Origin: Utricularia gibba
Taxonomy: Eukaryota; Streptophyta; Magnoliopsida; Lamiales; Lentibulariaceae
Reading direction: 5' to 3'
NCBI GenBank assembly: GCA_002189035.1
Contig: NEEC01000018.1
Coordinates: 310,001 to 374,000, forward strand
Length of the DNA stretch: 64,000 nt
The notes below the pieces were generated by a model. It had not been told where the DNA came from, ran no database searches, and saw only the letters and a program-made list of their open reading frames with translations. The position numbers and the translations under genes are program-made. Shown in pieces: positions 24,017-35,523 of the stretch; the stretch's first letter is position 1; the number at the start of each line of letters is the position of its first letter.

Positions 24017-24265
24017 TCTACAATCACAAATTTTTTATATATATTTAGCAAATCTACTATTAATTAAATTATTTTACATACCTAGACAATAGTCGTAGGA
24101 GGAAGCCATCACTCACCACTAAACACTACATCATATTCTTTTGCTTTATCAAATGTAGTGTATAATCATAATCTTTTTTATTATATATTTAGCAAATCTA
24201 CTAGTAATGAAGTTATTTTACATATCTTGATAATGGTCGTAGGTGAAAGCAATTGCTCACTACAC
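24017..24265. repeat. Direct duplication of about 105 bp inside MULE-2
   Basis: 24017-24120 and 24162-24265 share ATATTTAGCAAATCTACT and GTCGTAGG-type blocks at an offset of 144-145 bp. A local tandem duplication in the relic. Confidence 0.7.
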
Positions 24266-24422
24266 TCAATTCATCGTTTCAACATGATTTGTTGTCATAA
24301 TAACGAACCTGCAAATATAATTGTGATATTTATTATAAAATAAATAATAATTGGAATATTACAATGATAACGAAAAAGAAGAATAATAATACAAAAAATA
24401 AAAATAAAAATAAGAGTAAGAA

Positions 24423-24480
24423 TAATAATAATAACAACAACAATAGCAATAATAATAATAATAATAATAATAATAATTAA
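24423..24480. repeat. AAT/AAC trinucleotide microsatellite
   Basis: A run of AAT units with some AAC and AGC interruptions. Confidence 0.85.
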
Positions 24481-25499
24481 TATACTTTACTCTTTCGTCA
24501 TGTGATAATGTTCATATATTAACCAATTTATAAGTATCAAATAAGGCATATTCCCTATAGTCCATATTAAACCATATAAATATATACTCTTGTATGTGTT
24601 AGACAATTCATGTGTACATGTCCAAGACACAATTGATGGTATCTATAAGGCTCCCAAAATGTTGGCACAATATTTGTGGTGGCTAGAAGTCCAGATCCTC
24701 GATCGCTAATTATGCATGTGGGATAATGACTGTGTACAATGGAGATACCAACTGCGATGAGTAACTTGTAATTATATCAAGTGTAGTAGAAATGCATTCC
24801 GTCAACTTGTATAACAAGTTGGCTATACGCATATCCTTTGATACATGTCCCAAATTCCCAAAACATGTAATGAAGAAAATAACCTTTGGAGTTTCATGAA
24901 TTATGGAAACGAATCATAGTTCAAGGATTAGTGCTTTGTACCTCTTGAAGATATCAAGATAATTTTGTTGTTGACTCCTCCAATGTACCATAAATAATAT
25001 CATATACTCTTATTAGAATTTATCATGCTTTCCTATAGAAACCTTGAACGTAAACTTTTGAACTATCATTCCTTGGATCATGGAAGTTTTAATTCTTGGT
25101 CTATCTCTTGCAACTTCTAAAAATGCCCTTGCATGAAATTCCTTCTATAGATTAACATGTTCTATGGCTAAAGAGTTACAAACATCACAAGTATGAGATT
25201 CCTAAATCGATGTAATTTTCCATACTTGTGTTCATTTATAAAAACATGCTTTCAGATGCCATGCACATCTTAACCGATTGTCATGATTCTCCCACCAAAT
25301 CAACTTATAGTGTAGATTGCATGTCTTTAGCATATCAAATTCTTGTCCAGTAGCTAACATCATTGTATTCACATCATACTCCAATGAAATATCAGATGGA
25401 TAGACGTAGTCTTGCCACATGGGAGGGTTACATTCGTATGGACCAAATTCAATATCCCTATCTTCATTGCTATCAACATGTGAATAATGTTCATTGTAA

Positions 25500-26039
25500 C
25501 TTCACATCGTCTCTAGTATATCTTTACTAGAATATGACAATAAATCTTGTGAATAATAAAATCATTGAAATTTTTTTCACACACAAAAGATATGTACATA
25601 TGTGAATGAAGTAGTCATTGCACTTGTGAAATGAATGAGAATGTAGATGTAAAAAATGGGAATGAATATTTGTGTAGAGGATATGAAAATGTATAAAGAA
25701 ACAAAATCAATAGGTAAAACTGAAATGAAAATTTATGTATGATATATGATTTATAAAAAATCTTTATGATATTATATTTACTAGAATAATAAATTTAACT
25801 GTTATAAGTTTTTACAGCTATTTTTTTTCTATAAACTAATGATATAGTTGTTGGATATAGCCATTGAGATCCAACGGCTATTTTTTACATTAAATGTAAG
25901 GATAGTTGTGGTTTACATAAACCACGGTCGTGCCTACTAAACCATGCTCTCCATAGGTGTGGGTTATGTAACTAGAGGTGGGCACAGTTACGGGTTGACC
26001 TATGTGACCCATAGCTCAACCTGTGCTGCATGGGACAGA
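25500..26039. other. AT-rich region with a hAT-2-like end at 25973
   Basis: Mostly non-coding. From 25973 the sequence TAGAGGTGGGCAC followed by TACGGGTTGACCTAT closely resembles the right terminus of hAT-2 (reverse complement of 17130-17187), so a related hAT terminus probably starts here; its other end was not found. The solo LTR at 26045 lies just inside it. Confidence 0.4.
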
Positions 26040-26044
26040 TCATT

Positions 26045-26978
26045 TGTTGCATGTCATTTTCTCAAAAAAATTTAAATATGTAAAACGTAAAACAAAAAAG
26101 AGCATAGTATGAGTATCAATCTCAGGGAGTTGAGTTTTGCGAAAAGTGTTTTTTAGAAAACTTTCACGAATTGTCACAGATTTGTAAAAGTAGGTTTTTG
26201 AAGTACAAAAATAAAAGATACAACCTAAGTAATGGACCTTGACTAAGGGTTGCAGTTCCTTGGAAATGGACTCCGTTTCCTCCTTTTGTCTATCCTCGCT
26301 TTAGCTTTCACTGATTCCTTCCAAATAGCTAGTTATATGAGCAAGGAATAGCCTAATTTCCTTTACACTCTAATTGACTAGGAGGTATGAGAATAACCTC
26401 ATGTGATTCCTCCTTGGACGATTAAGAAGACAAGAGGATTGACGTAGATTGTCTTCAAAACCAAATTGTGCTAAGTGTTCTTCCTCCATTGGGGGAGAGG
26501 AAGAACAAAGTTCTAAGTGCCAAAATAAAATGTCAAAAGTCTGAAAATAAGTGTTCCAAGTCCCTTTTATCTCACTACTCACGTGCATTAACTCCTTCTG
26601 ATACTCTTCCCATCATTCCTTCTATCTTGCGTGTGACACCAGTTTTCCCTTGCATGCAAGTTAGCACTCAATCACTGCTGCAAACTCTAACTTGCCATAA
26701 GTCAAGGGCCTTGACTAGTGTCAGTCTTCCATCCACAATTGTTCCAAGTCGCGTGCAAGGCACGAAAAGTCAGAGTCTGACTTCTTGCAACACTCCACGA
26801 CTGCCTCCTGATATATTTCGGTCAAAGTGCCTAAAAAAGACAAAGAAAATATATAAAAAATAGAAAAATATGAATTTTCTAATAAAATCAATACTTAACA
26901 ATAAGTCTTCTAATTTGGACGTCTTAATAATTAACAATTAATAATACATAATGAACAACTAGAAAATGACACTTAACA
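26045..26978 (-). mobile_element. Solo LTR, Athila-like family, TSD TCATT/TCATC
   Basis: A 934-bp LTR on the minus strand starting TGTTAAGTGTCATTTTC and ending GCATGCAACA, with flanking TCATT (26040-26044) and TCATC (26979-26983), a 5-bp duplication with one mismatch. It shares most of its length with the LTR at 35524-36780, and its start equals that of the Athila-like 3' LTR at 40879. The 26468-26863 open frame is an LTR artefact. Confidence 0.85.
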
Positions 26979-26983
26979 TCATC

Positions 26984-28259
26984 CTTACCTATACTGGATG
27001 GGAATGAGTCATCCATACCCGTATTGTACGGGTATCGCCTGAGTCACCCGAAAACAAGAACAGGTTGACCCACTAGATTGGGCTAACTTGTAAAAATCCA
27101 ATCAAAATTGAGATAAATTTTGGGCCAGATCTAAGATTTGGCCCATTGTAAGCCCCATGCTGGGATGTGGAGTAGCCTTCCATTGTAAGCCCTAGGGCAG
27201 GATCTTAGCCATTGCCTTGAAACGCTTTTCAAGTTCTTTTGTACGTCATGAGAACTTCAAGATTTTAGTGAATGTGGGTTGCAGAAAGGTCGCATGGATA
27301 TTGCGAGTTCCTCTTTCTTATAGTTTCAGTGGCACCCATTCATTGTTTCAATTTTTTTTAGCATTCACCTTTTTGTTGACATCCTTCATCGCTATGTTTT
27401 CATCATGCTTGTAACTCACCTTGCTTTGATCAAAGATAAAACATTTTGCACTAGTTGGACCATATTTTTTATCCTTACAATCTTCATAAAATGCATATTC
27501 GAGGGTTTGAAAAGTTACGATTAGTGTAAACCAATTTTTACTCACATTGGTCAGAGGTAGGAATATTCCTTGTTCAAACCAGCCATTACTTGAAGGTCAT
27601 GGTGAAAGTGTTGGTTTCAATGCTTCATCACTACAAACACTTGATGCAGATGAGGGGAATCACAAGTAGAATGAGTTATAGTTGGCATCACATTATTACA
27701 AAGTCTGCACAACAATAAGTAGAAAATTTCATGTATTCTTCTCAAAACAAAAACTTCTATGGTTGAGATATATCATCCCCATCACCCAAAAGATCAAGAA
27801 GTCATAATACAAAAACTCCATTGAGAAGGCTCAAAAGCGCCCAATACTAGAAAACCGAAATCCTACTTGGATTCATCTCAAAACCTCTAAGTGACGAATA
27901 GAACCAGAAAACGCAGATATTCTTTGAAAGCTAGTTGAAACACAGTAATTTGGTTTAATCCACCGAAACTCCCACATCAAGCCAAGAGTAGATGAAGAAG
28001 ACTGGAAAAATTACCTAGAAATAAAAGTGCTATTTGCGAGCTAACTGATCAGCATGGTTTGCTATCAGGAGGAACATGTGTGTTCACGCTGGACAATTGA
28101 TTCAGCGGATATTTCCCTATTGCACAACAGGGTTCATGTAGGGAGTGCAGGAGTGCGCTCTTGTGTATAATCGTGTGTAGTGAGGGAAAGGGGCAATGAT
28201 CCCATTGAATGTCTGGATCAAAATATACTATTGCAATCATTAAGATACATTTAAAAAAG
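26984..28259. other. Intergenic sequence with possible hAT remains
   Basis: The first 150 bp contain motifs such as GGGTTGACC/GGTTGACCC shared with hAT-2 subterminal DNA. The rest has no recognisable coding content. Confidence 0.35.
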
Positions 28260-28774
28260 TTGCTAACTCTGAATATGATGTCATTCGAGATATGATGATA
28301 AAGTTTGATAAATATTGGAATGATTATATGAAGATTCATCCATTTGGATCAAGAGATCCAAGAAAAAATTGCAATTTGTGAGTTTTTGCTTTGAAAAATT
28401 ATTTTCAAATGACCATGCATGAAAGGTAATTGATACAAAAACAACTTTGAATAATCTATTTATTTTTTTTGGACAAATGAGTGCTTCATTAGACACTATG
28501 TCTTCAACTTCTTTAGAAAAAACACATTCAAATTCAGTTGAAGAAGGTTGTTCCTCAATCAATTCAAAATCTTTTCTCTATGTACGTATTCTTTTTCTTT
28601 TATTAAAATTATGTATTTGATATCAGTTGTGCTTATATTTCAATTGCACTATTTGAAGGAATTACAAACAAAGAAGTTGCAAAGAGTACAAAGGAAAACT
28701 GTATCTGATTTAGATATACATGTAGCGAGGGATGTTGTGGGAAGCGATGTAGATCTTCTAGATATATATTTCTG

Positions 28775-28780
<6 letters not shown>
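28260..28780 (+). pseudogene. hAT-3: hAT transposase relic
   Basis: A plus-strand reading gives IRDMMIKFDKYWNDYMKIHP (28285-28345), matching the KFDKYW region of RICESLEEPER-type hAT transposases, then DPRKNCNL, and near 28700-28770 SDLDIHVARDVVGSDVDLLD, matching the SELD.YL...DDFDILEYW region. The usual signature between is degraded and in-frame stops occur. Presumably a relative of hAT-2. Confidence 0.5.
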
Positions 28781-28806
<26 letters not shown>

Positions 28807-29974
28807 TATATGCGTGTTGACTTGTTTTATGTTTATGATTTTTGTTGCTTATCAAAAATAATGAATTGTTTTTAATCTATTATTTATAGCACAAAAATTT
28901 TCTTTTTTTTATAATATAGAAATTACAAAATTTTTAATTATGTTTTAGTTGTTTATCTTATAGTTTTAAGTACTTTTATGTAATTTAGTGAATATATGGA
29001 TTTTGTATTCAAATGGGCTAAATCCTTTGATTTAGCCCATTCTATGTTACTAACGCGTTTTGAATCTAGTAGCAACTTCCAAAAAATCAAGGGAGACAAT
29101 AGTCTGCAAGTCAGGGCCAGGAGTAGTAGAACTATCAGAGATTGTAATTTCCTTGGGAAATGAGAGAGGATAAGATAATTTTGAAGGAGAGAGAATCGCA
29201 AAGAGGGGGGCAGGTAGGAGCTTCGGGAGCTTCAATAGCAACGACACATAGGATGCTCCTCCAACAATATGAACACCAATCAGAAGAGGAGAAGAAGGAG
29301 GTTATCGCGAAGAAGAATCCCCATCTTCAAGAACACTACCAAGATCCAATTCAGCGCTATTGTTCCATGCTGTGAACAATAGCAGACGAAAACAGAACAT
29401 TTTATATATTTAGTTTTCTGAAACCTTTGCTTTCTTTGGTTATTTGTTTGACAATGTTGGGGATATTTTCTTCAGTTTATGACTATGAAACCTTGCTTTA
29501 TTTTCCATACACAAGTAGCTAAATTTAGGGAATGCCTTAAGGTGTACAATGGTGATGTGAGGCTAAGGTTAATAATGCAATTGATCTTTGTTTTTTAGTT
29601 CTTGTTTCTATCATTTCATCCTAAGGGGGGGGGGGGGAACAAGTAACTTTACAACTTGGATGCTTGATTTAAAGGTAAATCAACAAATCAAGACTGGATG
29701 ATAGGTATTAGTCCTCGATAGAACTAGTAGAACTGGTAAACCTAGTTCTATATACTTTGTATGTGGATAGATCTAATTGCGTAATTGGTGATGACCTGGG
29801 ATATTAGTTTTGAACATCTTTTGAATATTGATTGTTGTTATGATAGCTTCACTTCAAAATTATTTTGATAGCTTTTTCTCCAACAATAGGCAATGAGCCA
29901 TAGTCCATGTGATCACTCTATTTTTCCTCTCAACAAAATCATTATATGATGGTGAGTATTAAATGATAGTATGA
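28781..29974. other. AT-rich DNA with probable LTR-like sequence
   Basis: It contains a (TA)n tract at about 28791-28811 and a run of 13 G at 29625-29637. The 29080-29960 part resembles the U5-type region of Tat/Athila-branch LTRs in composition, but no boundary or coding part supports this. Confidence 0.35.
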
Positions 29975-30335
29975 TGATGTGTGACATTCCATAAATTTTT
30001 TTAAAAGAATTTAAAACATAAAACACATCAAGTGTAATACGAGTATCGATTATAGGAAGTTAATTTTCTAAAAAATAATGTAGTTAGAAATCGGATACAA
30101 ACTATCACAATTTTGTAAAGGGTTTATGAAGGTGAATGATGAAAGAAACTAAACTAAAAAGACTATAAGGTAAGGAACAAAGCAAACTTAATCAATGACC
30201 CCTAAGTAGAAGTATTGCTCTAGAACTAGAATCTTTTCCAACTATATTCACTCTATCTCCACTCCTCTCTTGTTCTTTTGGGTACTCGGTTTTAGAATAA
30301 GGATTTGTCTAGAGAAACATGAAATATGAAATACA
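29975..30335 (-). mobile_element. LTR fragment, Athila-like family
   Basis: Aligns in the same orientation with 14238-14620: TGATGTGTGACATTCC at the edge, TACGAGTATCGATTATAGG, CACAATTTTGTAAAGGG, and the TCCACTCCTCTCTTG...GGGTACTCGGTT block near 30260. The distal half could not be traced and no target duplication was found. Confidence 0.55.
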
Positions 30336-30864
30336 AGTTTAGAGAAATATGAAACACAAATTTAAGCTAGAAACTAGAAAGAGAATGTATTCTTTTGTCT
30401 ACATTGGCTAGCTCATAAATTCTACTACTAGTTTTGCATGTATTGCAATTAATCTTATTACTACTTTGATTTTGTAACACAATGCTCATTTTTTCTATCA
30501 AGGCTCATTATTAATATCTTATGTCTTTTAGAAATCATGGAATATATTTCCAAGATCTTGTTTGTCATCTTGTGTTGGCTCGTTTTCAACATTCTGTAAA
30601 ATGTATCTCTCCAACAACACACTTAAACACAACTTAATTTAAGAAAAGATTAAATGCAACACAATCAAAAAAGATAATTACCCTAATATAAGTAAAATCT
30701 ACAACTTATATTATTAACTTCTAATATAACAACTTTAATCACAGTTAAACACCAAAAAAATATAAAAAGCAAAAATAAAATTGATGGATGGAAATTTTTT
30801 AACGTGTCGCATGCCTACAAGCATTCTCCATAAGCGAATAAGTGTATTCTGAACATGCAATTAA

Positions 30865-31085
30865 CACAATTCACAAAGAAATTAATATAGTAGTATTACG
30901 TTCAAGTCAATCCATACATGACATACATTTTTTAGTTGTTAGTCATATATGTAAACTGGATTAAACAAAAGAGTTTGATTTGTAAATAAGTTTCTAGTCT
31001 AACTAATTTATAATATTCATCTACTAGCTTCTAAACCATCAAGCATAAAACATAACGCATAACTCTTGTTCTAAAGTCGTACATA
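30865..31085. repeat. Dispersed repeat related to one arm of the 5.2-6.6 kb fold-back
   Basis: Similar to 5334-5480: AAGAAATTAATATAGTAGTA, then a TTCAAGTCAATCCATA-type block, then AGTTTCTAGTCTAACTAATTT. Only a single, non-inverted copy is seen here. Confidence 0.5.
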
Positions 31086-31879
31086 TAAAAGCAACAAAAT
31101 CATAAGTCGCAACACCTTTATCCGAGCACAACATTTAATCCAATTGGTCAATAAAAACATGAGAAACCATAGTCGTTCAAATGCAACAAATTAAATATAA
31201 AAAGTGCTGAAAATGAAAATGCATGGAGAGGAAAAATGTTTAGTAGATTCTCCATCAATTTTTGCTCTTTTCGTGTGTTGCAGGACTTCTTTTCCATTTA
31301 CGTTGAATGTTTCAAATTATGATTTAATTTTATGAGATTTTTTAGATATAATAATGTAGAAAAAGAAACTCACAATTGATAGCAATTTCCAAATTCACAT
31401 ATTGATGGATTACTGAAAAAATTCATTAATATAATATTTTAATCATTTTTTTATAATATCATTATAAAAAAAATCACAATTCATGGAAATGAAATATATC
31501 ATTCAAATACATAAAATATATGTATACAATTATATGTATATCTTAGCTATTTTGCAAATAACATTGAAAAACTCAGTTACCTTAAAAATAACTTATTCAA
31601 ATTAGGTACTTCCCCAATAATATTTAGTAACACAAGTCGTTTCCCCAATTTACTGGAATTATGTCACTAGGTTGCCCGCATACTAGACACGTGCAATTCA
31701 CAAGTGCCAGTAAAAAACATGTATTCTACAAACATGTTTCTATAAAACATGTATTTTTAAAACATTTTCATGATATTATGTATTTTTCTAATAACCTTTT
31801 TTAAAATATGTATTTTGCTTATTTTCTCCCCTGTTTTGCTCTTGTACAAATAATAACTTTGCAAAGTGGTTAGATTATT

Positions 31880-32580
31880 CAGCCCACACCAAATGGGCCA
31901 GACGTACACATGCAAGGATACACACTAAACCCCTCTTGCCCTTGGACTAAAGTAAAAATGTCCCAATTCACATTTTTACCCAAAAATATTTTAATTATGA
32001 TGCTTTTTGGTTGATATGACACAACATCAAAAATCACACTTAACATATGATCACTAATGCCCTCTTTCTTCAACTTATTCTTGAAGTGGTCGAAATAGAA
32101 CTCACCATCATTATCTAATTGTATACACTTTTGTGCACTTAGAGATTCTCTTAGAGGAATCCCTAAAGATCAAACAGTTACTCAAAACTTAGTCTCATTT
32201 TCATAAATAGAATCCAATAATACTACGACATGTCATCAACAAAACTTATGAAATATTAGTTACGTGCAAGCAATTCCAAAAATATTAGTTGAGTGTCAGC
32301 ATTTCAAGCTCTATTTTTGCTACATGAGAGTAATTTAGTGTCGATAAATATTTTTTTTTTACCAAACCTATGAACTGAACATTTAGAGTCAACCAAAAAT
32401 CTATTGTTTGGGATGAATTTATAAGATTTATGACAAACAAACACTTATGTTTTGCAAAGCCTTTAGACAAAGTCTTACTTCCAAAGACACTTGGGTCAAT
32501 CAAATGGTAATCAATAAGCTTTCATGACTACTATGTTTAACAGCTTAAGCAACAAAAGCATTAAGCTTTAATTGTTTTTT
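31880..32580 (-). pseudogene. Copia pol relic (protease and integrase pieces)
   Basis: The minus strand near 32400-32350 gives, with one frameshift, a W-(L)-DSKCSVH segment resembling the Copia protease active site. About 32270-32190 resembles the integrase YF.SFVDDMS...W segment. About 32125-31879 reads QLDNDGEFYFDHFKNKLKKEGI, corresponding to the SDNG.EF integrase motif. Large internal deletions and stops. No LTR is assigned. Confidence 0.55.
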
Positions 32581-32689
32581 TTTGTTTTTGCTTACACATC
32601 TTATCAATGTGACAAAGTTCATTATGCAAAAAATATGCATCTTCCTCCAAAAGCACTAATACTCAAAATGTAAGTTTCTCTTACATTTT

Positions 32690-33969
32690 TCTAAGAGTAG
32701 GATACTCAGCGCTACATTCTAGTGAAAAGCTTTTATGCGTAGGACTATAATAATCCAGGGTTTAGAAGTGAGAGAGTGGAAACGATTGATGCGATACTCA
32801 TCCCCAGCCTAGCGTACACCAAGCAGAGTGGTGGGGGTGACATTGCATTCATGGAACCGAAGGCACTAAGTCACAATGAAAACCCAAGTTCCGGACAGTC
32901 ACCCACAAAATGCACCATGGCACCGAGAGTGTACCCTTCGTGAGGAAGTCATGGAAGGGTATGCAAATTGAGCTTGGTGGGTGGGCTTGCGAGCAAGTTA
33001 ATTATGCCTTGTGGATTTTGCTATGCACATGAGGGAATCCCCCTCCAAGTTGTGTGTGCACAAAGTGGGCAGGTAGAGGGAACTTAGGCAGTGCGATAGA
33101 GACACGGGCAAGGATTTGGGGCGAAAATCAGGGTTCGTCCTAAGGGGGCCAGGAATGAGAGCATGAAGGAAGCAGCGTCGAAATGGTTTATCGGGTAGAA
33201 AGAGAGGTCAAAATATTGGGGAATCATGAGAGATCTTTAAGGTAAGGGAGATTTGCTTGCGCACCAAGAGTTTGGGGCATCGTGAGCCCCTTTGCGAGCA
33301 GGACTGGAGTTTAACCAAGAGATCAGCAGTAACTCAACTAAGCTGAGATCGTGGAAGCCATGAACCCTAGAGGTGGGGTCGACACGGGCGTTGTTTGACC
33401 GGAATGCATTGTCGACGGCAACGTGACTTGGTCATGTGTCTTTTAGTCAAATAAGCCTTTGAGTGAGCTAATTTTGCAACATGCGTTTAGGCGTGAGGTG
33501 GAGAACCCTACCCATGACTAACCCCATGCTTTTTGGGTGTAGATTTGGACGATGAGGTGTCTGTGGATGGCACCAATGGGGAGGCACCGATGAGGCAATC
33601 GGGCTGAGGGGAGAACCAAACTTGTGGCTCACACATATGCTTATTTTGGCTTACTTACTATTGCAAATGTTTCTCTTTTTGTCTTCATATGATGCTTGAA
33701 GAGAAGTGCCTTCCCATGTGATGTTGTGTGTTGTAGAAATGGGAAGTGTCATCCCTCATTACATTATGAACGCTGATTTTGTGAGGAAATGTTTTCTCTT
33801 AAGATCTTTTTGAAATGGGATACACCATGTTTGGAGATGTTTATTTTTAAATGTATTTTGAGCTTGTAACATGGGTGTGAGCCCCTTCGCAACATTGGCC
33901 ATGTGTAGTGTGGCTGAACACATTATGGTAGCACACATAATTTATGGTTCTGTTTTGCGGTGCATTGCA
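32690..33969 (+). mobile_element. Probable 5' LTR of the Gypsy element (left edge uncertain)
   Basis: The sequence just before a tRNA-iMet primer site (33973) ends in ...GCATTGCA, suiting an LTR 3' end. The preceding kilobase or so is GC-richer than its surroundings and has no coding potential. The left boundary is a guess from the base-composition change, because no second LTR is present for comparison. Confidence 0.4.
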
Positions 33970-33972
33970 TTT

Positions 33973-33990
33973 TGGTATCAAAGCCAGGTT
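33973..33990 (+). other. Primer-binding site, tRNA-iMet type, Gypsy element
   Basis: TGGTATCAAAGCCAGGTT matches the plant retrotransposon consensus TGGTATCAGAGCC with few changes. It precedes the degraded gag/pol on the same strand. Confidence 0.7.
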
Positions 33991-34139
33991 ACCCCATTGT
34001 CGCCACTCTTGATCACTATGGGATGCTTGGTAAGGTAAGTCAAAACTAATAGTTCGACTATGTCAAGGAACTTGAGGTAGCACAAAGCAAGACGGGGAGG
34101 TCACCTATAGAGAGCACCATGCCTACAACTTTTTGCGAA

Positions 34140-35190
34140 TAGTATCGTAGTTATGCTTTTTATTCCTAGTTGATTTAGTCTCAACCTTGTTTCTAATAGT
34201 TCTTTTGAGCAATGCAGCAATTTTCAGTCATTCCAAATCCGAGGAGCCGAAGAAGAATAGTGTGATTATAGAAAATATGGGCAAAAAGCTAGATAAAGTA
34301 CAAACAAATCCCAAGAAAGAGAAAAAGCAGATTTTTGGAAATGATGGGGGAGAGAGAGAAAGGGAGAAGACCATTGAATGACAATAGACACTTTTGGAAA
34401 AAAATCTCTCCATAGCAAGAACACCAAGGAGGCAGACGATCCAAAACAACAAGCTCCCTTTGAAGATTTCTTCTGCTCTTGAAAAACACTATTCCTAGCT
34501 TAGAATAGTTTTAGTTTTACAATGTGAACCATTTACCTTCTCTGTTTATGTGATGCACTATTTTCTGTTCTTTAACTTTGATACCAGAATGTTGCTTATA
34601 GTATGTTATGAAAATGTTTTTCTTTCTTTTTTTATGAGTGGCTAAGTACTTAGAATAGTGCCTTGGGGCCAAAGGGGTGTAATGTGCTAATCAATCATTT
34701 GACTTTGTTAATCATAGATCACACCACTTCCTTATCAAACCAGGATAGATCCAAGAGGAGGTAGGAGTGCATTCATCTTAACAATCCTAATTAGAGGAGG
34801 ACCAAAGATTATGGGAAAACAAGGGTTTGGGTAGACCTAGGCTTTTGCTTGTTAGATGTATGATTTGTGGTGTATGTGAGGTTATTTTAGTAATAAGCAT
34901 GCAATCCCTAGGAGTCCCAAGGCACATTCATTTCATCTTATACATAACCGAGTTCAAAAGTTTGTTGCTTTTCTTTATTGTATTTAATTGCAAATCCGCC
35001 TTAATCCTAGTTAAAACTAAATATATCCACATGATATGGATTGCATGCATTGATAATCACATGACAAGCCCCTACTATTCATGTTCGACCCTAATCACTA
35101 TACTCATAATTGAATTATGTTTGAATATGTATTAGATTATAAATTTTATTTGATAGCATAAATTTGCAATTCTAACAACACTGCATAAAT
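34140..35190 (+). mobile_element. LTR-like insertion replacing the 5' part of gag
   Basis: The first part of gag expected between 34140 and 35200 is missing. The sequence there contains TTCGACCCTAATCACTAT near 35082 and a terminal ACTGCATAAATTTTTGG, both reminiscent of Tat/Athila LTR 3' ends. No start or target duplication is evident, so this is tentative. Confidence 0.3.
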
Positions 35191-35204
35191 TTTTGGTTTA
35201 TCAG

Positions 35205-35518
35205 GCAGAATGGGCGACATTCAAGCAATGATTTCTAGATAGATACTACCTGGCGATCGTGCTAACATAGAAGGTATAGGAGCTAAAGGTGATTGAACAG
35301 AGGAATGGAGAGACTGTCTACAACTTTTACACACGCTTCCAAGGGCTATTGCATTTCACTTGGGGACTCGCGAAGAGTAAGCATCTCGTGACACACAAAT
35401 TCCAACAAGCACTCTTATCGCGTTTAAGGAAACAAATTATCTTTGTGGCCGCATAAACACTAGAAGAGCTACTTCAAGCAGCACTAATAGTGGAGACAAA
35501 ACTTGGAGCAATCAATGA
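35205..35518 (+). pseudogene. Gypsy gag core fragment
   Basis: The plus strand reads WATFKQ, FLDRYYLA, then IEQRNGETVYNFYTRFQGLL, then HKFQQALLSRLRKQI and LEELLQAALIVETKL, the capsid-like Gag core of a chromovirus-type Gypsy element. Several stops interrupt it. It is split from its zinc knuckles by the solo LTR at 35524-36780. Confidence 0.65.
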
Positions 35519-35523
35519 GGGTT

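Larger units (their letters stand above)
23722..25480 (-). pseudogene. MULE-2: second Mutator transposase relic
   Basis: The minus strand, read from 25480 downward, gives an N-terminal segment with LATGQEFDMLKT, YKLIWWENHDNRLR and CAWHLKACF (25400-25230), matching the MuDR N-terminal pattern. Near 24850-24770 it reads FWEFGTCIKGYAYSQLVIQVDGM, the start of the MULE catalytic core, followed by PTCIISDRGSGLL (about 24690), which keeps the ISDR motif. The end (23958-23722) reads VMEIDSTWSTLYIVDISHRTCTL, the lead-in to a SWIM finger that is then lost. Many stops. No TIRs were found. It is a different, older lineage from MULE-1, facing the other way. Confidence 0.65.

Noticed and set aside
26468-26863. 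131-codon open frame
   Set aside because: It lies wholly inside a solo LTR and is not conserved as an open frame in the sister LTR at 35524-36780.
33973-33990. Possible tRNA-Met gene
   Set aside because: Only the 3'-complementary 13-18 bases are present, in the position of a primer-binding site; no cloverleaf.
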